Below, in pieces: positions 1 to 9,180 of a stretch of DNA of 64,000 nucleotides. Both the position numbers and the translations under genes were made by a program. Position 1 is the first letter of the stretch; every line of letters starts with the position of its first letter. Below the pieces are notes generated by a model that saw only the letters and a program-made list of their open reading frames with translations, was not told where the DNA came from and searched no databases. Origin of the DNA: Anaerocolumna sp. AGMB13020 (GTDB lineage: Bacteria; Bacillota; Clostridia; Lachnospirales; Lachnospiraceae); contig NZ_CP136910.1 of the NCBI RefSeq assembly GCF_033100115.1, positions 2,602,001-2,666,000 on the forward strand, in the 5' to 3' direction.

Positions 1-36
1 TGATCCGATAACAGCCAACTCATATATCTTACCCAT
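1..36 (-). CDS. Start of a gene running off the window, possibly a flavoprotein
   Basis: An ATG at 36-34 is preceded by a GGAGG ribosome binding site (complement of 43-47). Only twelve codons are visible, reading MGKIYELAVIGS. A Y-x-L-A-V-I-G-S start is common in thioredoxin reductase-like FAD proteins, where a glycine-rich FAD-binding loop follows. The loop itself lies outside the window, so the family is only a guess. The start codon and strand are well supported. Confidence 0.4.
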   Translation of the reverse strand, partial: MGKIYELAVIGS

Positions 37-174
37 GATAAATCCTCCATTCATTGAACTTATAATACCCTGATGTAAAAACGGATATACATTTGCTTAT
101 TAATTGCTTACAATTTAATTGCATCTATATTGTATCACATTTTACAAAAAAGAAAAGCCCTAAATTATCAAAAG

Positions 175-228
175 AGAGAAGCTGCATCATATTACCTGTT
201 GGTAACAGGAATGTCAGGCAGCTTCTCT
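175..228 (-). terminator. Stem-loop terminator after the CPBP gene
   Basis: An 11-bp perfect stem (AGAGAAGCTGC, 175-185, with 218-228) encloses a second hairpin (CCTGTT/AACAGG). Read on the minus strand it is followed by CTCTTTTGATAATTT. It lies downstream of the CPBP protease gene and upstream of the next minus-strand start, so it probably ends the ridA-methyltransferase-CPBP operon. Confidence 0.6.
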
Positions 229-332
229 ATCTTTCTTTAACTGCAGTCCGCTGATTTGTTCCTTATCAGGAACTTTTTAAAGCTACTGCACCTTTTATTC
301 TTCGCGATTTTAGAATATCTGACTGCAACATA

Positions 333-1379
333 TTATATCAGATAATTCTTAATATTGTATATAAATCCTAAAATGACTGTTGTATATCCTTCTCTGGAGG
401 CTGCTTCATTTGCTCCGCTTCCTGCCAGTTCACTGGCAATCATAATAAGAATACAGACAATGATTCCAATTACCAGGCTGGGTGTGACAAATCGTACTTT
501 CTCAGATTCATCTCCATTCTCTGCCACAGGTTCCTTTTTTCTAAAAATGCTTTTTATATGCTCCCATCTTCCTGAATTATCAGCAAGCACCCGGAATACA
601 AAGAAAGCAATAACAGTGGATACCACTGCAAGGGGTAATAACACCGAAATTATATACACAGGTGTAATTTCTGCTGCTGCCTGCATTACCTCTTCCTGAC
701 TTACACCGTTACCGGTCATTCCATCGGACAGTTCTAAAAGCTTGGGGTACAGGGTAAGGCTGACCACTGAGGTTCCGTTTATAATAAAATGAACTATCAT
801 TGTTGACAGGATAGAGCCTGTTGCTTCTATAATAAGCGCAAATATCATACCCAGTACAAAAGCATAAGAAAATTGATTAAAATTCTGATGAATCAGTCCA
901 AATAACAATCCGCTGATAAAAATACCTTTCAAGGGATTGGCTTTACGGTAATTCTGAAACAATACACCTCGGTAAACGCTTTCTTCAAATATACACGGTA
1001 CGACAGCAACCATTAGGAGACTTATCCAAAATCCATTGTTACCTATAAGATTATCAATAACAGCCGTTGTATCGTTTCTGACAAAAAGCATGGATATTGA
1101 ATTTATCAATCCCATAAGAGGCATGATCAGGAAGGTCAGAATAACCAACAACACCACATTTCCGACGCTTATCTTATGGAATCCAATTGCCTGAGAGAGC
1201 CCCTCCTTACTCTTTATAAGGTAAATTACAGAAGGTATGATCAATAGCAGCTGAGATATTATCAGAGCAAAAATAATGTTATTTGTTCTATCATATACCC
1301 AGGGATTAATTATTATTCCGGCAAAAGTAATCAATACTGTTGCCAGGAACACTCTGTTAACCGATTTTACTTGGTTCAT
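333..1379 (-). CDS. CPBP family intramembrane metalloprotease
   Basis: This 348-residue multi-pass membrane protein belongs to the CPBP (CAAX protease/bacteriocin-processing, Abi) family of membrane-embedded metalloproteases. The family motifs are all present: EESVYRG near residue 132, FGLIH about 30 residues later, and HFIIN near residue 198. In this family these supply the glutamates and histidines that bind the catalytic metal. There are about eight hydrophobic segments, with a polar stretch near residues 275-300. The ATG follows AGGAG, which overlaps the stop region of the upstream methyltransferase gene four bases away, so the two are probably translationally coupled. The substrate cannot be read from the sequence. 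Confidence 0.85.
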   Translation of the reverse strand: MNQVKSVNRVFLATVLITFAGIIINPWVYDRTNNIIFALIISQLLLIIPSVIYLIKSKEGLSQAIGFHKISVGNVVLLVILTFLIMPLMGLINSISMLFVRNDTTAVIDNLIGNNGFWISLLMVAVVPCIFEESVYRGVLFQNYRKANPLKGIFISGLLFGLIHQNFNQFSYAFVLGMIFALIIEATGSILSTMIVHFIINGTSVVSLTLYPKLLELSDGMTGNGVSQEEVMQAAAEITPVYIISVLLPLAVVSTVIAFFVFRVLADNSGRWEHIKSIFRKKEPVAENGDESEKVRFVTPSLVIGIIVCILIMIASELAGSGANEAASREGYTTVILGFIYNIKNYLI

Positions 1380-1383
1380 AAAC

Positions 1384-1983
1384 TTACTCCTGCTTCTCTT
1401 CCTGCTTTTTTATTATGATATGCAGCCATTCGTCAAGATTTGCTTCTCCAAGGTTCTCTGTACTCTTCCATATTTCAAGAAGCTCAAGTCCCGCGTAACC
1501 GGCCAGGAAATCCTTCATCGCTTTTGTCTTAAAATTCTGAAAGTATCTCCCGTTAAGATATCCTGTAAAGTCACCATGCCCAAAGGACATATATAATATT
1601 CCACCGGGTTTTAACGCCTTGATGACTTTTTCAAAGACCCCTTTTAATTCCTCCGGGGAGATATGTATCAGTGCCGCACTGGCCCATATCCCATCAAATA
1701 CTTCATCAAAATCCAGCTCGTCAAACTGCATGCAGAGTACATCCTGTCCAATATGGATGGAAGCAAGCTCACAGAGCTCTTCTGCTCCGTCAATGGCTGT
1801 TACATCATATCCGCTTTCGATAAACTCCAGGCTGTCCCTTCCGGAACCGCAGCCAAGATCTAATACTGCAGCACCTTCTGGTATGGCTGACATGAATTTG
1901 TTTCTGTTTTCTTCTGTATTGATATCTACTGTGTTCTCAAAATAAAGACTAGCATTCTTATTATAATAATCTATCGAGTCCAA
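1384..1983 (-). CDS. Class I SAM-dependent methyltransferase
   Basis: The protein has about 199 residues and a Rossmann-fold methyltransferase core. The SAM-binding motif I DLGCGSGRD lies near residues 42-50, an acidic residue (TAIDGA) ends strand 2, and motif III-like LKPGGILYMSFG lies near residue 125. An in-frame TTG exists at 2001, but the AGGAAGG site (complement of 1990-1996) points to the TTG at 1983-1981 with six bases of spacing, so that start was chosen. It lies between ridA and the CPBP protease in one operon. The substrate is unknown; small molecule is more likely than nucleic acid from size and fold. Confidence 0.8.
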   Translation of the reverse strand: MDSIDYYNKNASLYFENTVDINTEENRNKFMSAIPEGAAVLDLGCGSGRDSLEFIESGYDVTAIDGAEELCELASIHIGQDVLCMQFDELDFDEVFDGIWASAALIHISPEELKGVFEKVIKALKPGGILYMSFGHGDFTGYLNGRYFQNFKTKAMKDFLAGYAGLELLEIWKSTENLGEANLDEWLHIIIKKQEEKQE

Positions 1984-2042
1984 AAAAGTCCTTCCTTTCA
2001 AATATAACCCCTTCGCAGACTATCCGCGATATTGTTTTCTTC

Positions 2043-2420
2043 TTATAGATACGCCACTGCTTCCACTTCTATGAGGACATCCTTAGGAAGTCTTGCAACT
2101 TCAACGCAGGAACGCGCCGGATAATTCTCTGTAAAATAGGAGGCGTAAACTTCATTTATGGTGGGAAAATCTTCCATGTTCTTTATAAATACTGTTGTTT
2201 TTACTACTTTCGTGAGATCCGAACCGCTGTCCTTTAGCAATGCGGAAAGACTCTTTAGAACCCTTTCTGCCTGCTTCTTTATATCTCCCTCCACAATGGT
2301 TCCGTCTTCAGGATTAATGGGAATTACACCAGAGGTATAAACCATGTTGTTAATGATAACAGCCTGTGAGTAAGGGCCGATTGCTGCAGGTGCATTTGTT
2401 GTGCTTACTATTTTCTTCAT
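2043..2420 (-). CDS. ridA: RidA family enamine/imine deaminase
   Basis: This 125-residue protein is full length for the YjgF/YER057c/UK114 (RidA) family. RidA proteins are trimeric cytosolic enzymes that hydrolyse reactive enamine/imine intermediates released by PLP enzymes such as threonine dehydratase. Family hallmarks are the AIGPYSQA start region (residues 13-20), YTSGVIP, and the C-terminal ARSCVEVARLPKDVLIEVEA segment, which carries the conserved arginine and glutamate of the pocket. The ATG follows GGAGG with suitable spacing. It is probably the first gene of an operon with the methyltransferase and CPBP protease. Confidence 0.93.
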   Translation of the reverse strand: MKKIVSTTNAPAAIGPYSQAVIINNMVYTSGVIPINPEDGTIVEGDIKKQAERVLKSLSALLKDSGSDLTKVVKTTVFIKNMEDFPTINEVYASYFTENYPARSCVEVARLPKDVLIEVEAVAYL

Positions 2421-2671
2421 TTATATAACCTCCGTCTATTCATATTAAGAACTATTATATACTATACCGAAAGGTTTTTCACTATTTTTTATAAAAAATG
2501 CATCATTAATTCATTTTTATGCGGACAACCAGGGAAACATGAAAGAACTTCTATCATAATTCCATTACTTATGGTACAATTAGACATATGGGCTAAACAT
2601 GTTTATATAAGTTCCAGCAGGCAAATAACAGGTTGTCTGCTTGGATAGGATATTCAGAAAAGAGGTTATAT

Positions 2672-3376
2672 ATGTACAGTTTTAACAGCAGAATACGCTA
2701 CAGCGAAGTCTGCAGCAATAAGGAACTGGATTTTTTCTCAATTATTAACTATTTTCAAGACTGCAGTCTCTTTCATTCAGAATCAGTGGGACAGGGTTTT
2801 GATGACTTGGAACAAAGACACCGTATCTGGTTAATGAATGCCTGGCAGATCCAGGTTGCTCGTTTCCCTGTATTCGGTGAAGATATAAAAGTATCCACCT
2901 GGGCATATGATTTCAATGCTATGTATGGTTACCGAAATTTTCTCATAGAAGATAAACAGGGTAAAGTTTGTGCTAACGCAAATTCTATCTGGATATATAT
3001 GGACACGGAAAATAACCGTCCTGTTAAGATTGATGAAGCTGTTGCCAGAGCCTATAAACCCGAGGAGCCTTATCCTATGGATTATGCCCCTCGCAAGATT
3101 TCTCTTCCTGACGACCTAATGGAAAGTACTCCCTTTCCGGTTCTCAGAAGAAATCTGGATACAAATAATCACGTAAATAATGGTGAATATATCCGTATGT
3201 CAGAAGAATTTATTCCCGATAATTTTAAACCTGCCGGTATGAGGGCAGAATATAGAAGATCAGCTGTTATGGGTGATATAATAATCCCTCTGATTCATCA
3301 GAGCGAAAGTGCTCTTACCATCGTACTTGCCGATGCAGCCAGGAAACCATATACCATTATTGAATACACCGCATAA
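2672..3376 (+). CDS. Acyl-ACP thioesterase (Fat-type, double hotdog)
   Basis: The 234-residue product resembles bacterial acyl-ACP thioesterases of the plant FatA/FatB family (PF01643), which release fatty acids from acyl carrier protein. It shows two hotdog halves. The segment NLDTNNHVNN (about residues 165-174) matches the family signature with the catalytic Asn and His. Conserved W-x-x-x-A-W-Q-I and WAYDF segments are also present. A longer frame begins with TTG at 2633, but AAGAGG at 2660-2665 followed by ATG at 2672 marks the likely start. The gene is divergent from ridA and 15 bp upstream of the S1 protein gene, so those two probably form an operon. Confidence 0.85.
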   Translation: MYSFNSRIRYSEVCSNKELDFFSIINYFQDCSLFHSESVGQGFDDLEQRHRIWLMNAWQIQVARFPVFGEDIKVSTWAYDFNAMYGYRNFLIEDKQGKVCANANSIWIYMDTENNRPVKIDEAVARAYKPEEPYPMDYAPRKISLPDDLMESTPFPVLRRNLDTNNHVNNGEYIRMSEEFIPDNFKPAGMRAEYRRSAVMGDIIIPLIHQSESALTIVLADAARKPYTIIEYTA

Positions 3377-3391
3377 CCAAGAGGAGGTCTT

Positions 3392-4369
3392 ATGATAAAA
3401 TTAGGTGAAATACAAGAATTAGAAATGATAAAAAGTACTGATTTCGGTGTCTATCTGAAGGAACCGGGTAACACTACTGACGAACGTATCCTGCTGCCCA
3501 AAGCTCAGGTTCCAAAAACTTTAAAAACCGGTGACAGGATATCCGTATTTATTTATAAGGATTCTGATGACAGACCAATAGCGACGACCCTTACGCCAAA
3601 ACTGACTTTAAGCGGAATCGAGGTAAGCAGACCGGAAATTCATCAAGTTGATGAGAGCGATGCGCTTGATAGCCAGAGTACTGAAAGTGCTGTTGATCAA
3701 AATAGCATTTCTGATAACAAAGTTACGCAGAGTAAGGTTGCTCTGAGCAAAGTTGCTCTTCTGCAGGTAAAGGAAGTGACTACCATCGGCGCCTTTTTAG
3801 ACTGGGGATTGGCCAAGGATCTGCTTCTTCCCTTTAAGGAACAGACTGAAAGAGTTCATACAGGAGAACAGGTACTGGTTGCCTTATATATTGACAAAAG
3901 CAGCCGTCTCTGTGCCACAATGAAGGTGTATGAATATCTAAGACAGGATTCCCCTTATAAGAAAGGCGACAAAGTTCTTGGAACCGTTTATGAGATAAGC
4001 AGTAACTTCGGTGCTTTTGTAGCTGTTGATAATCTCTACAGCGGATTAATTCCACAAAAGGAATTAAAACGACCTCTGAAACCAGGTGACAGTGTAGAGG
4101 CAAGAGTTACAGCTGTTAAAGAAGACGGCAAGCTTGATCTAAGCCTTCAGGAAGCTATTCCTGTTCAGATTGATTCCGATGCAGAAATTATATACAGGCT
4201 GCTAACTGAGGCCGGCGGTTCTCTGCCTTATCACGATAAAACCGATCCCGCTATTATCTCCGAAAAATTCGGCTTAAGCAAAAATGCTTTTAAGCGCGCG
4301 ATCGGAAGACTTATGAAAGAGCAGAAAATTAGAATAACCGCTGATGGAATTGAAGCTCTGGAAAACTAA
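3392..4369 (+). CDS. CvfB/YitL-like S1 RNA-binding protein
   Basis: This 325-residue protein has the CvfB layout: an N-terminal S1-like domain (residues 1-70), two more S1/OB segments (about 125-255) and a C-terminal winged helix (about 260-325). CvfB-type proteins bind RNA and influence gene expression and virulence in staphylococci. It is longer than typical members because of a polar insert at about residues 82-122, rich in Ser, Asp and Gln, that contains a tandem SKVAL-SKVAL duplication. AGGAGG lies four bases before the ATG. It is probably co-transcribed with the thioesterase and ends at the shared terminator with yvyF. Confidence 0.82.
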   Translation: MIKLGEIQELEMIKSTDFGVYLKEPGNTTDERILLPKAQVPKTLKTGDRISVFIYKDSDDRPIATTLTPKLTLSGIEVSRPEIHQVDESDALDSQSTESAVDQNSISDNKVTQSKVALSKVALLQVKEVTTIGAFLDWGLAKDLLLPFKEQTERVHTGEQVLVALYIDKSSRLCATMKVYEYLRQDSPYKKGDKVLGTVYEISSNFGAFVAVDNLYSGLIPQKELKRPLKPGDSVEARVTAVKEDGKLDLSLQEAIPVQIDSDAEIIYRLLTEAGGSLPYHDKTDPAIISEKFGLSKNAFKRAIGRLMKEQKIRITADGIEALEN

Positions 4370-4387
4370 CAGAACAGCTAAAGCTAG

Positions 4388-4458
4388 TAAAAGTTCCGAT
4401 TACCCCATCCCTGCAAAAATTTGTTATCCCAGGCAGCTACGAGGTATCGGAACTTTTA
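4388..4458. terminator. Bidirectional terminator between convergent genes
   Basis: TAAAAGTTCCGAT (4388-4400) pairs perfectly with ATCGGAACTTTTA (4446-4458) around a 45-base loop. T-rich sequence follows on the plus strand and the A-run becomes T-rich on the minus strand. It lies between the convergent CvfB-like and YvyF genes and could serve both. Confidence 0.65.
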
Positions 4459-4486
4459 TATTTTACCTTATATATATTGAAGCTAT

Positions 4487-4900
4487 TTATTTTCCTCCTC
4501 TTTGAAGGAAATGCATTTTCTTCTCTTTCTCCTTAAATTCTTTCTTCTTCTCTTCCGAAATGTCCTCATAGAGACTGCCGAAATGGCTGGACAGCTTATC
4601 TTTGCAGTTTTTACAAAAACGTCCTGTTCGAATGGAAGCACCGCACATCTCGCATTCCAACGCTACCATGGAATCCTCCGTAAAAGCAAGTCTTTCCTCT
4701 CTGATCCATTTATGAATCTGCATCGTAGTTACTTCATTCGCTTCCGCTACTTCTTGAACTCCTGCTCTTGGGTTATCATAAATGTATTGTTTTACCTGAT
4801 CGAATTTGTCATCAAGAGCCTTAAGACAGGAGGGACATAAAGGCGGACCTCCTATATAATTATATATCTTACCGCAGCTTTTACAATTTCTAACATCCAT
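4487..4900 (-). CDS. yvyF: YvyF-type flagellar operon protein
   Basis: The 137-residue product matches the YvyF/TIGR03826 family, small zinc-ribbon proteins of flagellar operons. It has CxxC pairs in the N-terminal region (CKSCGKIY, CPSC) and again near residues 93-110 (CEMC, CKNC). A central helix-turn-helix-like segment reads VQEVAEANEVTTMQIHKWI, and the C-terminus is charged. The ATG at 4900 was preferred over an upstream in-frame codon because AAGGAGG lies six bases before it. That site overlaps the comF stop codon, so translation is probably coupled to comF. In Bacillus this gene also follows comFC; here no flgM follows. Confidence 0.82.
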   Translation of the reverse strand: MDVRNCKSCGKIYNYIGGPPLCPSCLKALDDKFDQVKQYIYDNPRAGVQEVAEANEVTTMQIHKWIREERLAFTEDSMVALECEMCGASIRTGRFCKNCKDKLSSHFGSLYEDISEEKKKEFKEKEKKMHFLQRGGK

Positions 4901-4911
4901 TGCAATCCTCC

Positions 4912-5634
4912 TTAGTAACCTTTTCCAATACATACGGTGACAAAGTAAACCTCATCTATACTATTTTTTTTGAGTATTCTGGAACAAGCTTCAATTGTAC
5001 TGCCTGTAGTATAGATATCGTCTACTAAAAGTACTTTGTTTAGCTTATTACGAAAACTGTTTCTTTCTGTGAGGGAAAAGTCAAATGCTTCTGCCAGGTT
5101 CAGCGTACGTTCCTTATCATTGAGTTGTTTCTGGGGAAGCGTATCCTTTTTTCTTATAAGCAGATCAGATAAGACTGGTATCTCCAGTTTATCCCCTAAA
5201 ATCCTGGCTAATACCTCTGCCTGATTATACCCTCTTTCCAATAACTTGCTTTTATGAATAGGGACCGGGATCAAAGCATCCGGTGAGATTTCCTCCATCT
5301 CCTCCCTATATGTTTTTAACAGCTCTTCGATATAGAATGCAGCATACTCTCTTCTTCCATAATTCTTAAACTCAGCCATGGATTTCTTCATTTCTTTGTT
5401 ATATAACCATAGAGCTATGCCTCTGGTAAAATCACGGCTCTTCTTTTCACAGTCATAACAGTATTCTTTATTAACTTGTTCCATTGGTTTGCCGCAGCAC
5501 TTACATTTCGGTTCCTCTATAAGAATAAGTTTTTTACGGCATTCTTTGCAGGATAGTTCTCCCCGTACATCTACGATTTCAGAGCATACGGGGCATCTGC
5601 GAGGGTAAAGGATATCCAGCAACGAGTTGAACAT
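4912..5634 (-). CDS. comF: ComF family protein
   Basis: This 240-residue protein is a ComF/ComFC homologue. It has an N-terminal zinc finger built from CPVC, CKEC, CKCC and CYDC pairs (about residues 18-72) and a C-terminal phosphoribosyltransferase fold. The PRPP-binding loop LLVDDIYTTGST lies near residues 202-213. ComFC works with the ComFA helicase during DNA uptake in transformable Firmicutes. No comFA is seen nearby, so a role in competence here is inferred only from the family. AAGGAG lies five bases before the ATG. The stop codon sits inside the yvyF ribosome binding site. Confidence 0.88.
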   Translation of the reverse strand: MFNSLLDILYPRRCPVCSEIVDVRGELSCKECRKKLILIEEPKCKCCGKPMEQVNKEYCYDCEKKSRDFTRGIALWLYNKEMKKSMAEFKNYGRREYAAFYIEELLKTYREEMEEISPDALIPVPIHKSKLLERGYNQAEVLARILGDKLEIPVLSDLLIRKKDTLPQKQLNDKERTLNLAEAFDFSLTERNSFRNKLNKVLLVDDIYTTGSTIEACSRILKKNSIDEVYFVTVCIGKGY

Positions 5635-5643
5635 ATAGGCTCC

Positions 5644-6543
5644 TTAGAACAACTTTGTTGGATATAACCCTTTATTTACAAGTTCTTTAATTGATTCCAT
5701 AACAATAGGCTTATCTTCTTTGTAAGTAACACCAAACCATTTGTCATTGGTCGAAAGGACTTTTACAGATGCCTTACCCTTCTTAATCAAGTCTCCTACT
5801 TCCTCGGGAAGTAAGTATTCTGATTTTAATTCCTGACCATTTTCTTTTAGGAAAGTTACGAAACCCTCCTCCAGATCTGCTAACAAGCCCGGCTGAAATC
5901 CCCACATATTCATAGATACAGGGGTACTTAACGCAAGCTCCGTCTCCACGCCATCTTCAATAGCAATTGCGTTTGTGCCCTTTTTCTCAATGGCTTTGGT
6001 TTCTTTAATATCAATCAGATTGCCCTCGGCGTTAACCTGGCATACACCTCTTGTAACAGTACCATTTTCACTTAAGGTATTCCCAAGGATAAAACCGGCC
6101 ATACAGTAATCACCCTCATTCTCACTTGCCACCAAATAATCATGCACCTTTACAAAGGCTTCGCTGCCATAATAATCATCTGCGTTAATTACTACAAAAG
6201 GTTCTTTTATAAGTCCCTTACAGCTTAATACTGCCTGTCCGGTTCCCCATGGTTTTGTTCTGCCTTCCGGTACGGAAAATCCCTCAGGTAAATTTGTCAA
6301 CTCCTGAAAAGCATACTCCACCTCTACCTTCTCAGCTATTCTATTGCCTATTACTTCTTTAAAATCTTTTTCGAGATCTTTTCTTATGATAAATATTACC
6401 TTATTAAACCCTGCTTTTATCGCATCATATATGGAATAGTCCATAATGATCTCGCCGCTTACTCCCACAGGTTCTAACTGCTTAATACCACCAAATCTGC
6501 TGCCAAGACCTGCTGCCATAATAACTAATGCTGTTTTTTTCAT
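5644..6543 (-). CDS. NTP-transferase family nucleotidyltransferase
   Basis: The 299-residue cytosolic protein has the sugar-nucleotidyltransferase fold. The signature MAAGLGSRFGGIKQLEPVG lies at residues 10-28, carrying the G-x-G-x-R phosphate loop and the K-Q-L-x-P element, and NADDYYG near residue 108 supplies metal-binding aspartates. It is close in layout to glucose-1-phosphate nucleotidyltransferases but differs enough that the substrate cannot be named. A GTG-initiated longer frame exists, but GGAGGAG ends a few bases before the ATG at 6543. It is nine bases upstream of comF in the same direction. Confidence 0.78.
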   Translation of the reverse strand: MKKTALVIMAAGLGSRFGGIKQLEPVGVSGEIIMDYSIYDAIKAGFNKVIFIIRKDLEKDFKEVIGNRIAEKVEVEYAFQELTNLPEGFSVPEGRTKPWGTGQAVLSCKGLIKEPFVVINADDYYGSEAFVKVHDYLVASENEGDYCMAGFILGNTLSENGTVTRGVCQVNAEGNLIDIKETKAIEKKGTNAIAIEDGVETELALSTPVSMNMWGFQPGLLADLEEGFVTFLKENGQELKSEYLLPEEVGDLIKKGKASVKVLSTNDKWFGVTYKEDKPIVMESIKELVNKGLYPTKLF

Positions 6544-6703
6544 TATCTCCTCCATTTCTGCCTTCACCCATATATACTTTAAAGACTTATTTAAGCCCCT
6601 TACTTATATTATTGTATTTAAATTATACCTTATACAGGATGAATACGCACTAATTTTTTTAATAATTACTATATATTTCCTATTTTACTTATTTTAGTTG
6701 ACT

Positions 6704-8926
6704 TTATTTTTTTTCCAGCTCATTGATGCGTTTTGCAAGGCCAGAGTACCTTCTCTGCTCACTTTCATTATCAATCATAAACTGGATAGTATCTGAATTC
6801 CCTACAATGGTAACACAATTTTTCGCTCTGGTTACAGCAGTATAGAGAATATTACGGTTTAGAAGCATCCTGGGCCCGGTTAACAGCGGAAGGACAACAG
6901 CCGGATACTCACTTCCCTGGGATTTATGGATGGTAATTGCATATGCCAGCTCTAATTCTTCCAACTGACTGTAGGGATACTCAACCTGCCTGCCTTCGTC
7001 AAATTCTACGGTCAGCTGTTCCGCAAAGTGGTTGATTTCCCGGATGATACCTGTATCCCCGTTATAGATTCCAGTGCCGCTTTCATTGGTTATGCCGTAC
7101 TTACTCTTACTCTCCCAGGTAAGCTGATAATTATTCTTGATCTGCATGACCTTATCCCCTTCACGAAAGATTGTATTATGGAATTCCTTTTCTTTCTTAT
7201 CGGCAGATGGCGGATTCAAATACTGCTGAAGCACACCATTTAATTTCTCTACTCCCAGCTCACCCTTACGCATGGGGGTTAATACCTGAATATCATAAGG
7301 AGAAGCATTTACGTACTTTGGCATCTTATCTCTTACTAAAGCAATAGTAACACCTACTACATCATTAACTTCTGCTCTTTTTAATAAAAAGAAGTCCTTT
7401 GACTTATTGTTAAGCTCAATCTGCTCTCCATCGTTTATTTTATGAGCATTGACAATGATATCACTTTCTTTTGCCTGACGAAAAATCTTTGTAAGCTTTA
7501 CTACATTGAATACATGGGAATTAATGATATCCTTAAGAACATTTCCAGGCCCCACAGAAGGCAGCTGGTTAACATCACCTACCAGTATCAGCCTGGTTCC
7601 CACCGTAATGGCACGCAGGAGGGAATGCATCAGGCTGATATCAACCATGGACATCTCGTCAATAATTATTACATCGGTTTCCAAAGGATTCCCTTCATTA
7701 CGTTCAAATACCAGCTTGTTCTCCATATCACCGGACATTTTGGAGATTTCTAAAAGCCGATGAATTGTCCTGGCTTCATAACCGGTTGTTTCTGTCATAC
7801 GTTTAGCAGCTCTTCCTGTAGGTGCAGCTAATAACAAGTCCATTCCTTCCGCTTCAAAGAAACGAATAATCGCGTTAATAGTGGTGGTTTTACCGGTACC
7901 TGGTCCTCCCGTTACAATCAGGACACCATTTTTTGCCGCCTCCATAACAGCTGTCCGCTGCAATTCATCCAGCTCTATCTGAAATTGCTTTTCTACTGTT
8001 TTTAACCGGCGTTCAATTTCAAGAAGAGGCAATTCATATTTTATATTAAGATCACTTAGCATTTTAGCAGTGTTCAATTCCAGATAATAAAGGCTTGCAC
8101 CATATATAAGTTTCTGCTCGCCTTCGGTCTTAATAATAACCTTTCTCTCCATAGAAAGATTACTTATCTGATCTTCAAATCCCTTGGGGGAGATACCGAG
8201 AAGCTCACATACTTTCCGGTATAATATATCCTCCGGCAGATAAACATGCCCATTTGTAGTTCCCTGCACCAGTACGTATAAGATGGCTGCTTTGATACGG
8301 TAATCCGACTCTGTTCCGATACCTACTCTCGCAGCTATTTCATCTGCCAGTTTAAAACCAACACCATTAATGTCTTCTGCCAGTCGATATGGATTTTCTT
8401 TTATCACCTGATACATTCGCATTCCATATTCTTTATATATCTTAACAGCCAGAGCTGTGGTAATCCCATATTGCTGAAGGAATATCATAGCTCCTCTCAT
8501 ATCTCTTTTATCATTAAATTGAGAAGCGATTTCTCTTGCCATATGGTCACTGATACCTTTTACTTCTGCCAATCGCTCAGGCTCTTCCTCCATAATACGA
8601 AAAGTATCTGCCTTAAACCTTCTTACTATACGTGCCGCAAGAGCACTTCCTACTCCTTTAATAGCCCCTGAGCCCAGATACTTCTCCATAGAGTCTAAAT
8701 CCTCCGGCTCCTTGAATTCATAGGTCTCCACCAGAAATTGTTCCCCGTATAGCTGATGTGCAGTGTATTTGCCGGTACAGTGTATAAATTCCCCTTCATT
8801 GATAAAAGTAAAAGTTCCCACACAGGTAATTTCTTCTTTTTCTTTTGTAAGGGTTAATACTGTATAGCCATTTTCAGCATTACGGAATACGATTCGATCT
8901 ACATACCCTTCTAATTCTTCAGCCAA
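6704..8926 (-). CDS. recD2: RecD2-type ATP-dependent DNA helicase
   Basis: This 740-residue protein is a full-length RecD2 (RecD-related superfamily 1B 5'-3' helicase of bacteria without RecBC partners). The N-terminal OB-like region (residues 1-90) and HhH-containing region (about 95-210) precede the helicase core. Walker A GGPGTGKTT lies near residue 343, DEMSMVD (motif II) near 426, GDVNQLPSVGPG (motif III) near 455, and the C-terminal TIHKSQGSEYP and TAVTRAK motifs close the fold. RecD2 acts in replication-linked repair. The start is TTG with AGGTG about eight bases upstream. Confidence 0.92.
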   Translation of the reverse strand: MAEELEGYVDRIVFRNAENGYTVLTLTKEKEEITCVGTFTFINEGEFIHCTGKYTAHQLYGEQFLVETYEFKEPEDLDSMEKYLGSGAIKGVGSALAARIVRRFKADTFRIMEEEPERLAEVKGISDHMAREIASQFNDKRDMRGAMIFLQQYGITTALAVKIYKEYGMRMYQVIKENPYRLAEDINGVGFKLADEIAARVGIGTESDYRIKAAILYVLVQGTTNGHVYLPEDILYRKVCELLGISPKGFEDQISNLSMERKVIIKTEGEQKLIYGASLYYLELNTAKMLSDLNIKYELPLLEIERRLKTVEKQFQIELDELQRTAVMEAAKNGVLIVTGGPGTGKTTTINAIIRFFEAEGMDLLLAAPTGRAAKRMTETTGYEARTIHRLLEISKMSGDMENKLVFERNEGNPLETDVIIIDEMSMVDISLMHSLLRAITVGTRLILVGDVNQLPSVGPGNVLKDIINSHVFNVVKLTKIFRQAKESDIIVNAHKINDGEQIELNNKSKDFFLLKRAEVNDVVGVTIALVRDKMPKYVNASPYDIQVLTPMRKGELGVEKLNGVLQQYLNPPSADKKEKEFHNTIFREGDKVMQIKNNYQLTWESKSKYGITNESGTGIYNGDTGIIREINHFAEQLTVEFDEGRQVEYPYSQLEELELAYAITIHKSQGSEYPAVVLPLLTGPRMLLNRNILYTAVTRAKNCVTIVGNSDTIQFMIDNESEQRRYSGLAKRINELEKK

Positions 8927-9096
8927 TAATATTTCACCTGCCTTTAGACTTCAACTATTTTATAACAGATTTATTCTGACACTCCTATATACCACATCTG
9001 CTTTTAAAGTGGTACTGCTGCAATCCATGCATACCTCATTCCTGTTTGCAATTCTGCTAAATAGAAAGTGTGAAATGTTTTTAAACTTATAAATAA

Positions 9097-9158
9097 CGCC
9101 TAGAAAACAACTATACCCCATTTCATAACAGAAATGCAATACAGAAATTCTCTAGGCG
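9097..9158 (-). terminator. Hairpin downstream of the flagellar rod operon
   Basis: CGCCTAGA (9097-9104) pairs with TCTAGGCG (9151-9158), extended by weaker pairs. It lies 22 bases beyond the flgJ stop in the direction of transcription. The T-tract after it (TTATTTATAAG on the minus strand) is weak, so termination efficiency is uncertain. Confidence 0.45.
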
Positions 9159-9180
9159 CAAGAAAAATCATATTTATTCA

